Source of the DNA: Bradyrhizobium agreste
Lineage (GTDB): Bacteria; Pseudomonadota; Alphaproteobacteria; Rhizobiales; Xanthobacteraceae
NCBI RefSeq assembly: GCF_016031625.1
Contig: NZ_JACCHP010000003.1
Location: forward strand, 310,001-374,000
Length of the DNA stretch: 64,000 bases
Direction: 5' to 3'
Part shown: in pieces, positions 8,444 through 16,666 of the stretch
Numbering within the stretch: the first letter of the stretch is position 1
How the letters are laid out: each line of letters opens with the position of its first letter
Translations under genes and position numbers: made by a program
Notes under the pieces: model-generated
The model's input: only the letters and a program-made list of their open reading frames with translations
The model's database searches: none
Told to the model about the DNA's origin: nothing

Positions 8444-9931
8444 ATGTTAGACGCCAGCGTCGCAAGGGACACGATCTCGCGGCTCGCCCCTCCGTTCTGG
8501 GCAGTGCTCGGCCTCAACATCATCGCGCGGGGCCAAGCCCTGTTTGCGCCGATGTACTCCATCGACAGCTATGACGTTGCGCGGAAGTCATTCAGCGGCG
8601 AAATCGCCTATTCGCTCAGCGACGGGCGCTTCGTTCGCGCAGCAATGTGGTGGCTGCAGGCGCAAATCGGGTTCCTGCCGATCGAATCAATGTCCGCATC
8701 GATGTGCCTGTCGATTCCGCTCTTCATCATCGCCGGATTCATCTTCGCGGCCGCGATCGTCGAAGACATCAGCCCGCAAGAGGCATTCGCATTTGCGGCA
8801 CCATTTACGCTGCATCCGTTTGCGACCGAATATTTTTACTACGGTGAGGTCGCCTTCGTGACCGTGCTGGCGGTCTTCTGCGCGGCAATTGGCTGTATGG
8901 AGCGCCTATCGTGCGCCGCCCTCTTCGGTGCCGTCGTCCTTGCGCTGGGAAATTATCAGGTTGTAATCGGCCACATTGCGGCAGGCAGCCTGCTTGTCCT
9001 GGTCGCCGACCTCTGCCTTTGCGACGGCGCCTCGAAGTCCGACCTTTCCGTTCTGCTCAGCCGTTTCCTGCGCCGTACTGCAGTCCTCTTGGCTGGCCTC
9101 ACCGTTTACGTGCTGTGCCTGATTTCAACCAAATATCTATTTCCTGCTGTTGCTTCAGGGCGAGCCTTTCGCGCTAGCTCGCTAGAGCTCTTCCAAAGGC
9201 TTCGCACACTCGGCGCGGCCGTGGCGTCTTCATTTCTTCCACCGCAGGGCATCATCCCGACGGCGTCGATTGTGGCAGTTCTTGCGCTCGTGCTCAGCAT
9301 CTTCCTGCTGCTGCGAGCGACCTTGCAACGGCGGGACAGTTCCGCGGCGCTCGTTGCGGCGCTGGCCATCGTGGCAGCGCTGGTTTGCGCCACGATTGCT
9401 CCACTCATCGGCGATATCGCCTGGCTGGCGCCGAGGCTGTTATCACCAATCGCGCTATGGATCGCGGCCCTCGGCCCGATCGGCTTTCGATGTGCATTCG
9501 CTAAACTGAACCTTTGCCTGGTTGCCGCATTCGCCATCGTCATCGCGGGCTACGTTGGTGCCGACGCCTCGATCCTGTTTGATCAGCGGCGCATGAATTT
9601 ATGGGATCATCAGGAGGCAAGCCGCATCATCGCGCGACTTGAAGCCGATCCCGCCTTTGGCGAGGTGACATCGCTGGCTGTCGTCGGCCGTCGGAAGACG
9701 CACCCCCTCGCGCTTGCTACATCGTCCGTCGACATGAATACATCCGGCCTCGGTTCGCCCTGGTCCAAGCTGGGGCTGTTTGAGCAAGCGACCGGCTACA
9801 GATTCGCGACACCGACCGATGCCCAATGGCAAGCTGCGATCGACTATTGCAGGCATGGGACAGTCTGGCCGCTGCCCGGTTCGGTCGGCCTGGTTCATGA
9901 GCTTGCCGTCGTCTGCCTTCCCCAGCGCTGA
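8444..9931 (+). CDS. polytopic membrane protein, GtrII-like glucosyltransferase family
   Basis: About 495 residues with roughly ten hydrophobic segments. Near the N-terminus is the acidic, periplasm-side pattern SIDSYDVARKSF followed by LSDGRFVRAAMWWLQ, and later HPFATEYFYYGEVAF, which resembles the GtrII/Glucos_trans_II family that adds glucose to surface polysaccharides from a lipid carrier. The frame is open further upstream but that part would lie inside the recJ start and is arginine-rich; ATG 8444 (or GTG 8432) fits better. Base composition is somewhat less GC-rich than the neighbours, and no gtrA/gtrB partner is present. Confidence 0.65.
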   Translation: MLDASVARDTISRLAPPFWAVLGLNIIARGQALFAPMYSIDSYDVARKSFSGEIAYSLSDGRFVRAAMWWLQAQIGFLPIESMSASMCLSIPLFIIAGFIFAAAIVEDISPQEAFAFAAPFTLHPFATEYFYYGEVAFVTVLAVFCAAIGCMERLSCAALFGAVVLALGNYQVVIGHIAAGSLLVLVADLCLCDGASKSDLSVLLSRFLRRTAVLLAGLTVYVLCLISTKYLFPAVASGRAFRASSLELFQRLRTLGAAVASSFLPPQGIIPTASIVAVLALVLSIFLLLRATLQRRDSSAALVAALAIVAALVCATIAPLIGDIAWLAPRLLSPIALWIAALGPIGFRCAFAKLNLCLVAAFAIVIAGYVGADASILFDQRRMNLWDHQEASRIIARLEADPAFGEVTSLAVVGRRKTHPLALATSSVDMNTSGLGSPWSKLGLFEQATGYRFATPTDAQWQAAIDYCRHGTVWPLPGSVGLVHELAVVCLPQR

Positions 9932-10101
9932 CCTTACGAAGCGGAGGACGGCAGGCCGGAGTGACTACTATTTAGGCACTCCGCCAAACAGCAAATTAAG
10001 CAGGCGTTAGGCGGAATCCGCGAAAAAGAATCGTATTCGATCTGTAAGTTGTAGTTCCGGGTTCATTGCAGATCAGACCTCATTGCCAAGGGAAGTCCCC
10101 G

Positions 10102-11178
10102 ATGTCTGCTGCGCCGGGTCTGAAAGCCAAGACGGTCGCCACCGAACCTGCGGACGATGATTCCGACATCTCCGCGCTGATCAATCGCCTCACCGCGGAG
10201 GTCAACCAGATCGCGGTCGACAAGACCAAGTCGATCCAGCAGATCACGAACCAGATGAAGATGCTGGCGCTGAACGCGCTGATCGAGAGCTCGCGCGCCG
10301 GGGCGCAGGGCGCCGGCTTTGCGGTGGTGGCGCAGGAGGTGCGCGGGGTCGGCCAGCAGGTCGAGACCATCGCCCGCGAGCTCGAGACCCAATTGACGAA
10401 GCGGACCGGCGACCTCGTCGCCTCGATCGAGCGCATGAGTCAGCGCTCCCGCGGCGAGCGCATGGTCGACCTGTCGCTGAACGCCATCGAGCTGATCGAT
10501 CGCAATCTCTACGAGCGCACCTGCGACGTGCGCTGGTGGGCGACCGATTCCGCCGTGGTCGATTGCGCGGCCTCGCCCAGTGCCGCGGCCGTCTCCCATG
10601 CCTCGCAACGCCTCGGCGTGATCCTCGGGGCCTACACCGTCTATCTCGACCTCTGGCTCTGCGACCTCGACGGCAACGTCATCGCCAACGGCCGCGCCGA
10701 CCGCTTCCGCGTCGTCGGCCAGAACGTCGCCCACACCAAATGGTTTCGCGACGCGCGGGCCTTGCGCTCCGGCGACGACTATGTCGCCGGCGACGTCGAG
10801 AACCAGCCGCTGCTCGGCAATGCACAGGTCGCGACCTATTGCGCCAGCGTCCGCGCCGGCGGCCAGGCCAATGGCGCCCCGATCGGGGTGCTCGCCATCC
10901 ATTTCGACTGGGAGCCGCAGGCCCGCGCCATCGTGCAAGGCGTGCGCGTCGGCGACAGCGACAAGGCGCGCGTGCTGCTGGTCGATTCGAATTTCCGCGT
11001 GATCGCTGCGTCCGACGGCCAGGGCATCCTCAGCGAGCGCATCTCGCTGTCTCTGAACGGGCAGCGCTCCGGCTTCTACCACGACCGCACCGGCACGCTG
11101 GTCGCGTTCCATGCCACGCCGGGCTACGAAACCTATCGCGGGCTCGGCTGGTACGGCGTGATCATCTGCGGGACGTGA
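10102..11178 (+). CDS. soluble methyl-accepting chemotaxis-like protein, signalling domain N-terminal
   Basis: The 358-residue protein has no transmembrane segment. Residues about 45-105 are the tip of an MCP signalling hairpin (MKMLALNALIESSRAGAQGAGFAVVAQEVR). Residues about 150-355 form a Cache/PDC-like sensor (LWLCDLDGNVIANGRADRFRV, RVLLVDSNFRVIAASDGQG). Domain order is therefore reversed compared with classical receptors. At the tip, the normally invariant E and R of RAGExGRGFAVVA are both Ala. ATG 10102 follows AAGGGAAG. It probably senses a cytoplasmic ligand; whether it couples to CheA/CheW is uncertain. Confidence 0.8.
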   Translation: MSAAPGLKAKTVATEPADDDSDISALINRLTAEVNQIAVDKTKSIQQITNQMKMLALNALIESSRAGAQGAGFAVVAQEVRGVGQQVETIARELETQLTKRTGDLVASIERMSQRSRGERMVDLSLNAIELIDRNLYERTCDVRWWATDSAVVDCAASPSAAAVSHASQRLGVILGAYTVYLDLWLCDLDGNVIANGRADRFRVVGQNVAHTKWFRDARALRSGDDYVAGDVENQPLLGNAQVATYCASVRAGGQANGAPIGVLAIHFDWEPQARAIVQGVRVGDSDKARVLLVDSNFRVIAASDGQGILSERISLSLNGQRSGFYHDRTGTLVAFHATPGYETYRGLGWYGVIICGT

Positions 11179-11209
11179 GGAGAGCGGGTCCGCCCCGATC
11201 AAAACCCAT

Positions 11210-11246
11210 AAAACAACCCCATGCACAGTAGCCATGGGATTGTTTT
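11210..11246. terminator. inverted repeat, probable terminator
   Basis: Fourteen bases at 11210-11223 (AAAACAACCCCATG) pair with 11233-11246 (CATGGGATTGTTTT) with one mismatch around a nine-base loop, ending in TTTT and followed by a further T-run (GTGTTTTT). It lies 32 bases after the chemoreceptor-like gene. The following 277 bases up to the DUF3302 gene show no further gene. Confidence 0.65.
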
Positions 11247-11523
11247 CTCTGGTGTTTTTCGTCAGCCCGAGCGGCTTTGACACGTCTGGCAAATTAGCCG
11301 CAATCTCCTAAGCACCGGCGAGAGGGCCAATGCGGCGGTGCAGTTGTCCGTGTCCGATAACCGTCTCTGGATCAGGTCATTGAGCGCGGCGATCTAGCAC
11401 ACACTGAACGCAACGCCGTCTCGACGCAGTCCTTGCTCCAGCTCCCGTGTTGGGGAACTATGCTGGTCAATGCAAGAGCCTCACCGTGGGCTCTCAGGCT
11501 TCTTCTGGGCAGGGAGAACAAGC

Positions 11524-11961
11524 TTGAGCGAACAAATGCATCCGGCAGCGCCTCATCATCTGCCGTTCTTCGTGCCCGGGCCCGACGGGTCGGATGCCCT
11601 GATGGTCGTGATGGCCATCTTCCTCATCGTCATCGTGTTGTGGGTAGGCACTCTGTATTGGAAGCTGCACAGCCTTCCGGAGCGCATGGCGCACAAATCG
11701 CAGAAGCTGCAATTCGAGATCGTCGCCGTGCTCGGCCTCATCTCGCTGTTCACACACATGCACATCTTCTGGATCGCAGGTCTCCTGCTCGCGATGATCG
11801 ACCTGCCGGACTTCTCGACGCCGCTGCGCACCATCGCCGGCTCAGTGGAACGGATCGCCGATGCGGCGCCGCAGACGCCTCAATTGGCACCCGATGACGG
11901 GCGGATCGGCAATTCCGGCCCGAAGAGCACGTCGAACGAGGGAGTTCAAGATCATGCTTGA
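11524..11961 (+). CDS. DUF3302 (YiaW-like) inner-membrane protein
   Basis: The 145-residue protein has two hydrophobic segments (ALMVVMAIFLIVIVLWVGTL near 23-42 and VAVLGLISLFTHMHIFWIAG near 66-85). This corresponds to the DUF3302 family, whose E. coli member YiaW sits beside the membrane-fusion protein YiaV. TTG 11524 is the chosen start because AGGGAG lies nine bases upstream; ATG 11536 is the alternative. The stop overlaps the start of the downstream HlyD gene by eight bases (ATGCTTGA), showing translational coupling. Both probably form an efflux or envelope-maintenance unit of unknown substrate. Confidence 0.75.
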   Translation: MSEQMHPAAPHHLPFFVPGPDGSDALMVVMAIFLIVIVLWVGTLYWKLHSLPERMAHKSQKLQFEIVAVLGLISLFTHMHIFWIAGLLLAMIDLPDFSTPLRTIAGSVERIADAAPQTPQLAPDDGRIGNSGPKSTSNEGVQDHA

Positions 11962-13186
11962 GCTCCTGCTCTGCTCGCTCGTGACGATCCTGCCGGACTA
12001 CCTCTATCGCCGCTATCAGCAGAACAAGCGGTTCGGACAGGAAATCACGCTCTACTCGGTCTGGTATGAGCTGAGGTGGGGCATCACCGGCTGCCTGATG
12101 CTGACCGTCGCGCTGATCACCATGATCTTCTACTATCATCCGTCGACCACGTCCGCAGCGCTCTACTTCCGCACCGTGCCGATCCTGCCCGAAGTGGCCG
12201 GCCGCGTCGTCGAAGTCAACGTCGACTACAGCGCGCCTGTGAAGAAAGGCGCCGTCCTCTTCCGGCTGGACAGTACGAAGCAGCAGGCGGCGCTCGAAAC
12301 GGCGAAACGAAAGGTCGCCGAAGTCGATGCCTCGCTGATCAGCGCACGGGCCGATGTGGTCAAAGCGGAGGCCCAGATCGGAGAAGCGAAGGCGGCCTGG
12401 CAGCAAGCCAGGGATGAGCTCGACACCAAGAGCGAATTGCAGCGCCGCAATCCCGGGATCGTGCCGCAGCGCGACATCGAGAAACTCCAGGTCACCGTCG
12501 ACCAACGGCAGGCAGGCATCGATGCCGCCAATGCTGGCAGGGAGGCTTCGACGCTGCGGGTTTCCACGCTGCTGCCGGCCGAGAAGGCGAGCGCCGAGGC
12601 CGCAATGGCAGAGGCGCAAGTCGACCTCGACAAGACCTTCGTGCGGGCCGGCGTCGATGGACGGGTAGAGCAATTCCTTCTGCGTCCGGGCGACGTCGTC
12701 AATCAGATGATGCGACCGGCCGGCCTCTTGATTCCGGAGGGCGCCGGCCGGCGCGCATTGCAGGCCGGCTTCGGTCAGATCGAAGCCCAGGTCATGCGCC
12801 CCGGCATGCTTGCGGAGGCGACCTGCATCTCGAAGCCCTGGGTGATCATTCCACTCGTGGTCACAGGCGTGCAGGACTACATCGCCGCGGGTCAATTCCG
12901 CTCGGGCGAACAGCTCGTCGATCCGCAAAACCTGCGGCAGCCGGGCACGATCCTGGTGTTTCTGGAACCCCTCTATAAGAATGGGCTGGAGGGCGTCACG
13001 CCAGGCTCAACCTGCATCGTCAACGCCTATACGAGCAACCACGATGTGATTGCAGACCCCAAGACCAGCACGCTGAGGGGATTTGCCCTGCACGTCGTCG
13101 ATGCCACCGGGCTCGTGCATGCTCTTCTGTTGCGCATTCAAGCGCTGCTGTTGCCGGTCAAGACGTTGGTGCTGAGCGGCCACTGA
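11954..13186 (+). CDS. HlyD-family membrane fusion protein (YiaV/EmrA-like)
   Basis: A 410-residue periplasmic adaptor with one N-terminal membrane segment (WGITGCLMLTVALITMIFYY, about residues 39-58). The first lipoyl half follows (LPEVAGRVVEVNVDYSAPVKKGAVLFRLD), then a coiled-coil hairpin (residues about 105-220, rich in Ala/Glu/Lys) and the second lipoyl half (VDLDKTFVRAGVDGRVEQFLLRPGDVV). Such proteins link inner-membrane pumps to outer-membrane channels. No pump or TolC-like gene is adjacent; the only partner is the overlapping DUF3302 gene. Confidence 0.85.
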   Translation: MLELLLCSLVTILPDYLYRRYQQNKRFGQEITLYSVWYELRWGITGCLMLTVALITMIFYYHPSTTSAALYFRTVPILPEVAGRVVEVNVDYSAPVKKGAVLFRLDSTKQQAALETAKRKVAEVDASLISARADVVKAEAQIGEAKAAWQQARDELDTKSELQRRNPGIVPQRDIEKLQVTVDQRQAGIDAANAGREASTLRVSTLLPAEKASAEAAMAEAQVDLDKTFVRAGVDGRVEQFLLRPGDVVNQMMRPAGLLIPEGAGRRALQAGFGQIEAQVMRPGMLAEATCISKPWVIIPLVVTGVQDYIAAGQFRSGEQLVDPQNLRQPGTILVFLEPLYKNGLEGVTPGSTCIVNAYTSNHDVIADPKTSTLRGFALHVVDATGLVHALLLRIQALLLPVKTLVLSGH

Positions 13187-13391
13187 TCCCGAGACTTAGG
13201 GGAATGATCCCTGAACAATCGTGCCGTGTCGTAACAATCTCTCTGAAGCATTTTTCGGCAAGGCAGGCGTTTCGGACAAGAGCCTGCCCTGATTGCTCGG
13301 GTAAGACATGTTCGGATCATTGAGGGCGTTGGTGGGAGAGCTGGGAGCTGGCATCAGTATCTCGCGCTCCGCAATCGCAAGGAGGCAAGCC

Positions 13392-14135
13392 ATGAAGATC
13401 GTCGTGATCGGCGGAACCGGATTGATCGGATCAAGACTGGTGGCGAAGCTCAAGCAGCAAGGCCACGAAGCGGTGGCGGCCTCGCCGAAATCGGGCGTGA
13501 ACGCCGTGACCGGGGAAGGCCTTGCCGCAGCGCTTTCGGGCGCGGATGTGGTCGTCGACGTCGCCAACGCGCCGTCCTGGGAACCGGCAGCGGTGCTCGC
13601 GTTCTTCCAGCGATCGAGCGAGAATCTCGTCGCGGCGGAGGCCGCAGCAGGCGTGAAGCATCACGTGGCGCTCTCGATCGTCGGCACCGACCGCTCGCCC
13701 GACAACGCCTATTTCCGTGCCAAGCTGGCGCAGGAAACGGTCATTAAGTCCGCCTCTATCCCCTACTCGATCGTGCGCGCCACCCAGTTCTTCGAATTCC
13801 TCGCGGCCATTGCCGACACAAGCGCGATCAATGGAAAGATCGTGGTTCCCACGGCTCAGTTTCAGCCAATCGCGGCCGACGACGTCGTCGATCGCCTCGC
13901 GGAGGTCGCAACCGGCCGGCCGCTCAACGGCACGATCGATATCGCCGGCCCTGAGAAGGCCCCCTTCAATAAATTCATCGCACGCCGCCTGAAGGCGTCC
14001 GGCGACCCACGCCCCGTGATCGGAGATCCGAAGGCGCTGTATTACGGCGCCCCCATCGACGACACGTCGCTGAACCCGCTCGGCGAGGCACGGCTCGGGG
14101 CGACGCCGCTCGCAAAATGGCTCGCGCGCCTCTGA
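13392..14135 (+). CDS. NmrA-like/atypical SDR NAD(P)-binding protein
   Basis: A 247-residue protein beginning MKIVVIGGTGLIGSRLVAKL with the Rossmann GGTGLIG motif. It continues SGADVVVDVANAPSWE and HHVALSIVGTDR and has the NmrA-type pattern YSIVRATQFFEF in place of a YxxxK catalytic pair. Members are NAD(P)-dependent sensors or epimerase-like reductases. AAGGAGG lies upstream of ATG 13392. It converges with the GT4 gene. The 205 bases before it contain no recognisable gene. Confidence 0.8.
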   Translation: MKIVVIGGTGLIGSRLVAKLKQQGHEAVAASPKSGVNAVTGEGLAAALSGADVVVDVANAPSWEPAAVLAFFQRSSENLVAAEAAAGVKHHVALSIVGTDRSPDNAYFRAKLAQETVIKSASIPYSIVRATQFFEFLAAIADTSAINGKIVVPTAQFQPIAADDVVDRLAEVATGRPLNGTIDIAGPEKAPFNKFIARRLKASGDPRPVIGDPKALYYGAPIDDTSLNPLGEARLGATPLAKWLARL

Positions 14136-14154
14136 GGCTCGGGCCGGCCTGCCA

Positions 14155-15180
14155 TCACGCAGCAATCAGCTCACGATATCGGTCTTCATACTGGCGCGCC
14201 ATTCGGTGTGCAGTGAACCGCTCCTCGAAACGGGCGCGCACCCTCCTCCGATCCAGCTTGCCCAATTCGCTGATCGCCTTGACGGCTTGCTCCTCGTTCT
14301 CGACGATGAAACCGGTCAGGCCGTGCTCGATGACCTCGGGAACCGAGCCGGAGCGGTAGGCGATCACGGGCGTTCCGCAGGCCATCGCCTCGATCATCAC
14401 CAACCCGAAAGGCTCCGGCCAAGCGATCGGAAATAACAGAGCAGCGGCTCGGCTAAGGAACGGCTGCTTCTGGGCGTCATCGACTTCGCCGACAAGCTGG
14501 ATCTTCTCACCGTCGATGCGGGGCTGCAGGTGCTTTCTGAAATAGGCCGTCTCGGCGCGCGGTATCTTCGCTGCGATGCGGAGAGGCATCCGGGCTGCGT
14601 GTGCGATGCGGATGGCGTCTTCTGGCCCCTTGTCTTCCGTGAGGCGGCCAAGAAACGCCAGATAGGACCCCTCCTCGTAAGAGGGTTGCAACAGCTCCGA
14701 CGGCAACCCGTGCTGGATCGTTTCCACCCATTTCGCATCCGGAAGCGGCAGCCGCTGGTGATCGGAAATCGACACGAAGCACGCCTCGGGGAACTGCCGA
14801 ACCACGTCAGGCAAGCCTGGCAAGTCGAGGCGCCCGTGCATGGTCGTCAGGAACGGCACGCCAAGGCGACTGAGCAACGGCAGTGGCAGCCAGTCGACAT
14901 GCGAGTGGATCACATCGAAGTCCCCGGCTCGTCTCGCGATCGCTTCCAGCAGCATCGCGCAGGCTGCACTCGGATCGGCGCCCTTTCGGCCGAGACGTAG
15001 CGCGCGTGGCCACACTGGGTGGAGTTTACCTGTCGTTCGGGAGTCGCCGCTGGCGAAGAGAGTGACGTCGTGGCCGAGCGCGACAAGCTCGTCCACAAGC
15101 CAGGCCACCACCCGCTCGGTGCCGCCGTAAAGCTTCGGAGGGACGCTTTCGGCCAGCGGAGCAAGCTGGGCGATGCGCAT
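14155..15180 (-). CDS. GT4-family glycosyltransferase
   Basis: The 341-residue protein has the GT-B fold. The N-terminal part contains PPKLYGGTERVVAWLVDELVALGHDVTLFASG (acceptor side and glycine loop) and FDVIHSHVDW. The C-terminal donor-binding part contains YLAFLGRLTEDKGPEDAIRIAH and the E-x7-E element EPFGLVMIEAMACGTPVIAYRSGSVPEVI. It is a retaining sugar-nucleotide transferase; donor and acceptor are unknown. The start lies nine bases after a 42-residue ORF that overlaps the stop of a 71-residue ORF, so the three appear to be one transcription unit. Confidence 0.88.
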   Translation of the reverse strand: MRIAQLAPLAESVPPKLYGGTERVVAWLVDELVALGHDVTLFASGDSRTTGKLHPVWPRALRLGRKGADPSAACAMLLEAIARRAGDFDVIHSHVDWLPLPLLSRLGVPFLTTMHGRLDLPGLPDVVRQFPEACFVSISDHQRLPLPDAKWVETIQHGLPSELLQPSYEEGSYLAFLGRLTEDKGPEDAIRIAHAARMPLRIAAKIPRAETAYFRKHLQPRIDGEKIQLVGEVDDAQKQPFLSRAAALLFPIAWPEPFGLVMIEAMACGTPVIAYRSGSVPEVIEHGLTGFIVENEEQAVKAISELGKLDRRRVRARFEERFTAHRMARQYEDRYRELIAA

Positions 15181-15189
15181 CGGAGCCCG

Positions 15190-15318
15190 CTACACTGCTG
15201 ACAGCAGGATCAGCACGACAGCTGCGGATAGGAGGTTCGATATCGCGAGCAACGTCCAATCCGGCCTTGCGCTTGCGCTCGCCAGGCGGCAGATGCGCCT
15301 CTCAATGAGCCTCAACAT
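15190..15318 (-). CDS. 42-residue membrane micro-protein, coupled to the upstream ORF
   Basis: ATG 15318 overlaps the TGA of the preceding small gene (ATGTTGA), a classic arrangement for translational coupling. The ORF ends at TAG 15190-15192, nine bases before the GT4 start. The N-terminal half is basic and amphipathic (MLRLIERRICRLASASARP) and the C-terminal half is hydrophobic (LLAISNLLSAAVVLILLSAV), predicting a single membrane helix. I recognise no family. The sandwiched position, not homology, is the reason for calling it. Confidence 0.5.
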   Translation of the reverse strand: MLRLIERRICRLASASARPDWTLLAISNLLSAAVVLILLSAV

Positions 15319-15527
15319 TCGTCATCGGAGAGCCGTTCGAGATAGGCGAGCCCGAATGCTGCGAGTTCCTGGGCATCACCGTTTCTCTCGCGCGCTTCCC
15401 GTCTCCCTTGCAGATGACGCTCGAGCAGGCAGCGACGGCCATCCGCAGCATCGACATCCTGATGCCGCGCGCGGTACACGCACCAAGCGGTGTCCACCGC
15501 TGTTCGTAGCGGGCCTTCGTCGACCAT
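15312..15527 (-). CDS. small soluble hypothetical protein (71 aa)
   Basis: The frame from ATG 15527 (MVDEGPLRTAVDTAWCVYRA ... LERLSDDEC) has GGAG eight bases upstream. Composition is protein-like, with helical, charged segments (RRCLLERHLQGRREARER) and a C-terminal AAFGLAYLERLSDDEC. Short proteins of this style are frequent in Bradyrhizobium, but I cannot name a function. The stop codon overlaps the start of the 42-residue ORF. The 134 bases between it and pdxA downstream of the other operon hold no recognisable gene. Confidence 0.55.
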   Translation of the reverse strand: MVDEGPLRTAVDTAWCVYRARHQDVDAADGRRCLLERHLQGRREARERNGDAQELAAFGLAYLERLSDDEC

Positions 15528-15661
15528 GTTCCAGCTCCGACATGGAGATTGTCCATGGCACGCCAACTCGTCGCAGCGGTGGAAGTTTCCACTATTTCCC
15601 GAAAGTCTAATCCTGCACGCAAGACGAGCGCAGTCAGGCCGCGTTCCTTGGTGCGTGTAGA

Positions 15662-16666
15662 TCAGACGGTGCGGCGCGCCGCCATCTGCGCTGCGAGCAG
15701 CAGCGCGGCGCGGCTGGCACCAATCGAGGCGATGCCTTGCCCCGCGATGTCGTAGGCGGTTCCGTGCGCGGGCGTGCAGATCGGAAAAGGGAAGCCGCCG
15801 AGCAAGGTCACGCCGCGATCGAAACCCATCAGCTTCATCGCGATCTGGCCCTGGTCGTGATACATCGTCAGCACGGCATCGAAGGCGCCAGCCTTGGCGC
15901 GCAGGAACACGGTGTCGGCGGGAAACGGTCCCTCCGCGGCAATGCCCTCGCGCTGGCTCGCCGCGACCACCGGCGCAATCAACTCGATCTCCTCGCGGCC
16001 GAAATTGCCGCCGTCCCCGGCATGGGGATTGAGGCCTGCGACCGCGATGCGCGGCCGCACAAAGCCGGCATTGCGCATGCAGGAATCCGTCAGCTTGAGC
16101 GCGCGATGGATGCGTTCGCCGGACAGCTTTGCAGCGACGTCCTTGAGCGGGATGTGCGACGTGACCCGTGCGTTCCAGAGCCGGTCCAGCACGTTGAATT
16201 CGCTCGCCGGCGTTTTGAGACCGACGACCTCGGCCGAGAACGCGATCTCGTCGTCGTACTCGGCACGGGCAAGGCGCATCGCCTGCTTGTTGAAGGGGGT
16301 GAAACAGACCGCATCGACATGGCCGTCGCGGCCGAGTTCGAGGGCATGACTGTAATTGGCCAGCGCAAATTTTCCGCCGGCAAGGGTCGCGGTCTTCGGC
16401 TCGACCTCACTGGGGTCGAGGTGGCGGAGATCGATGAACAGCGCATCTTCCTGCGCCGCGCGAAGGTCGGCACCCTGCTCCACCGCGGACAAGTCCGGTC
16501 GGACGCCAGCGACGCGCGCCCCCTCGTCGAAGATACGGCGGTCGCCGATGACGACGAGCCGGCAGCGCGCGCGGATGTCGTCCTGCGCCACGAGCTTCGC
16601 CGTCAGCTCCGGACTGATGCCGGCAGGATCTCCCATTGCCAATGCAACGAGCGGCTTTGAGGTCAT
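15662..16666 (-). CDS. PdxA-family 4-phosphohydroxy-threonine dehydrogenase
   Basis: The 334-residue protein starts MTSKPLVALAMGDPAGISPE and carries the metal-binding histidines of the family in RVTSHIPLKDV, GLNPHAGDGGNFG and LTMYHDQGQIAMKLMGF. PdxA oxidises 4-phosphohydroxy-L-threonine in B6 synthesis, but paralogues (PdxA2) act in four-carbon sugar-acid catabolism on D-erythronate or D-threonate phosphates. Here it is the last gene of a TctCBA/CoA-transferase operon (ATGA overlap with tctA) and far from pdxJ or ksgA, so a catabolic dehydrogenase is the likelier role. Confidence 0.85.
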   Translation of the reverse strand: MTSKPLVALAMGDPAGISPELTAKLVAQDDIRARCRLVVIGDRRIFDEGARVAGVRPDLSAVEQGADLRAAQEDALFIDLRHLDPSEVEPKTATLAGGKFALANYSHALELGRDGHVDAVCFTPFNKQAMRLARAEYDDEIAFSAEVVGLKTPASEFNVLDRLWNARVTSHIPLKDVAAKLSGERIHRALKLTDSCMRNAGFVRPRIAVAGLNPHAGDGGNFGREEIELIAPVVAASQREGIAAEGPFPADTVFLRAKAGAFDAVLTMYHDQGQIAMKLMGFDRGVTLLGGFPFPICTPAHGTAYDIAGQGIASIGASRAALLLAAQMAARRTV

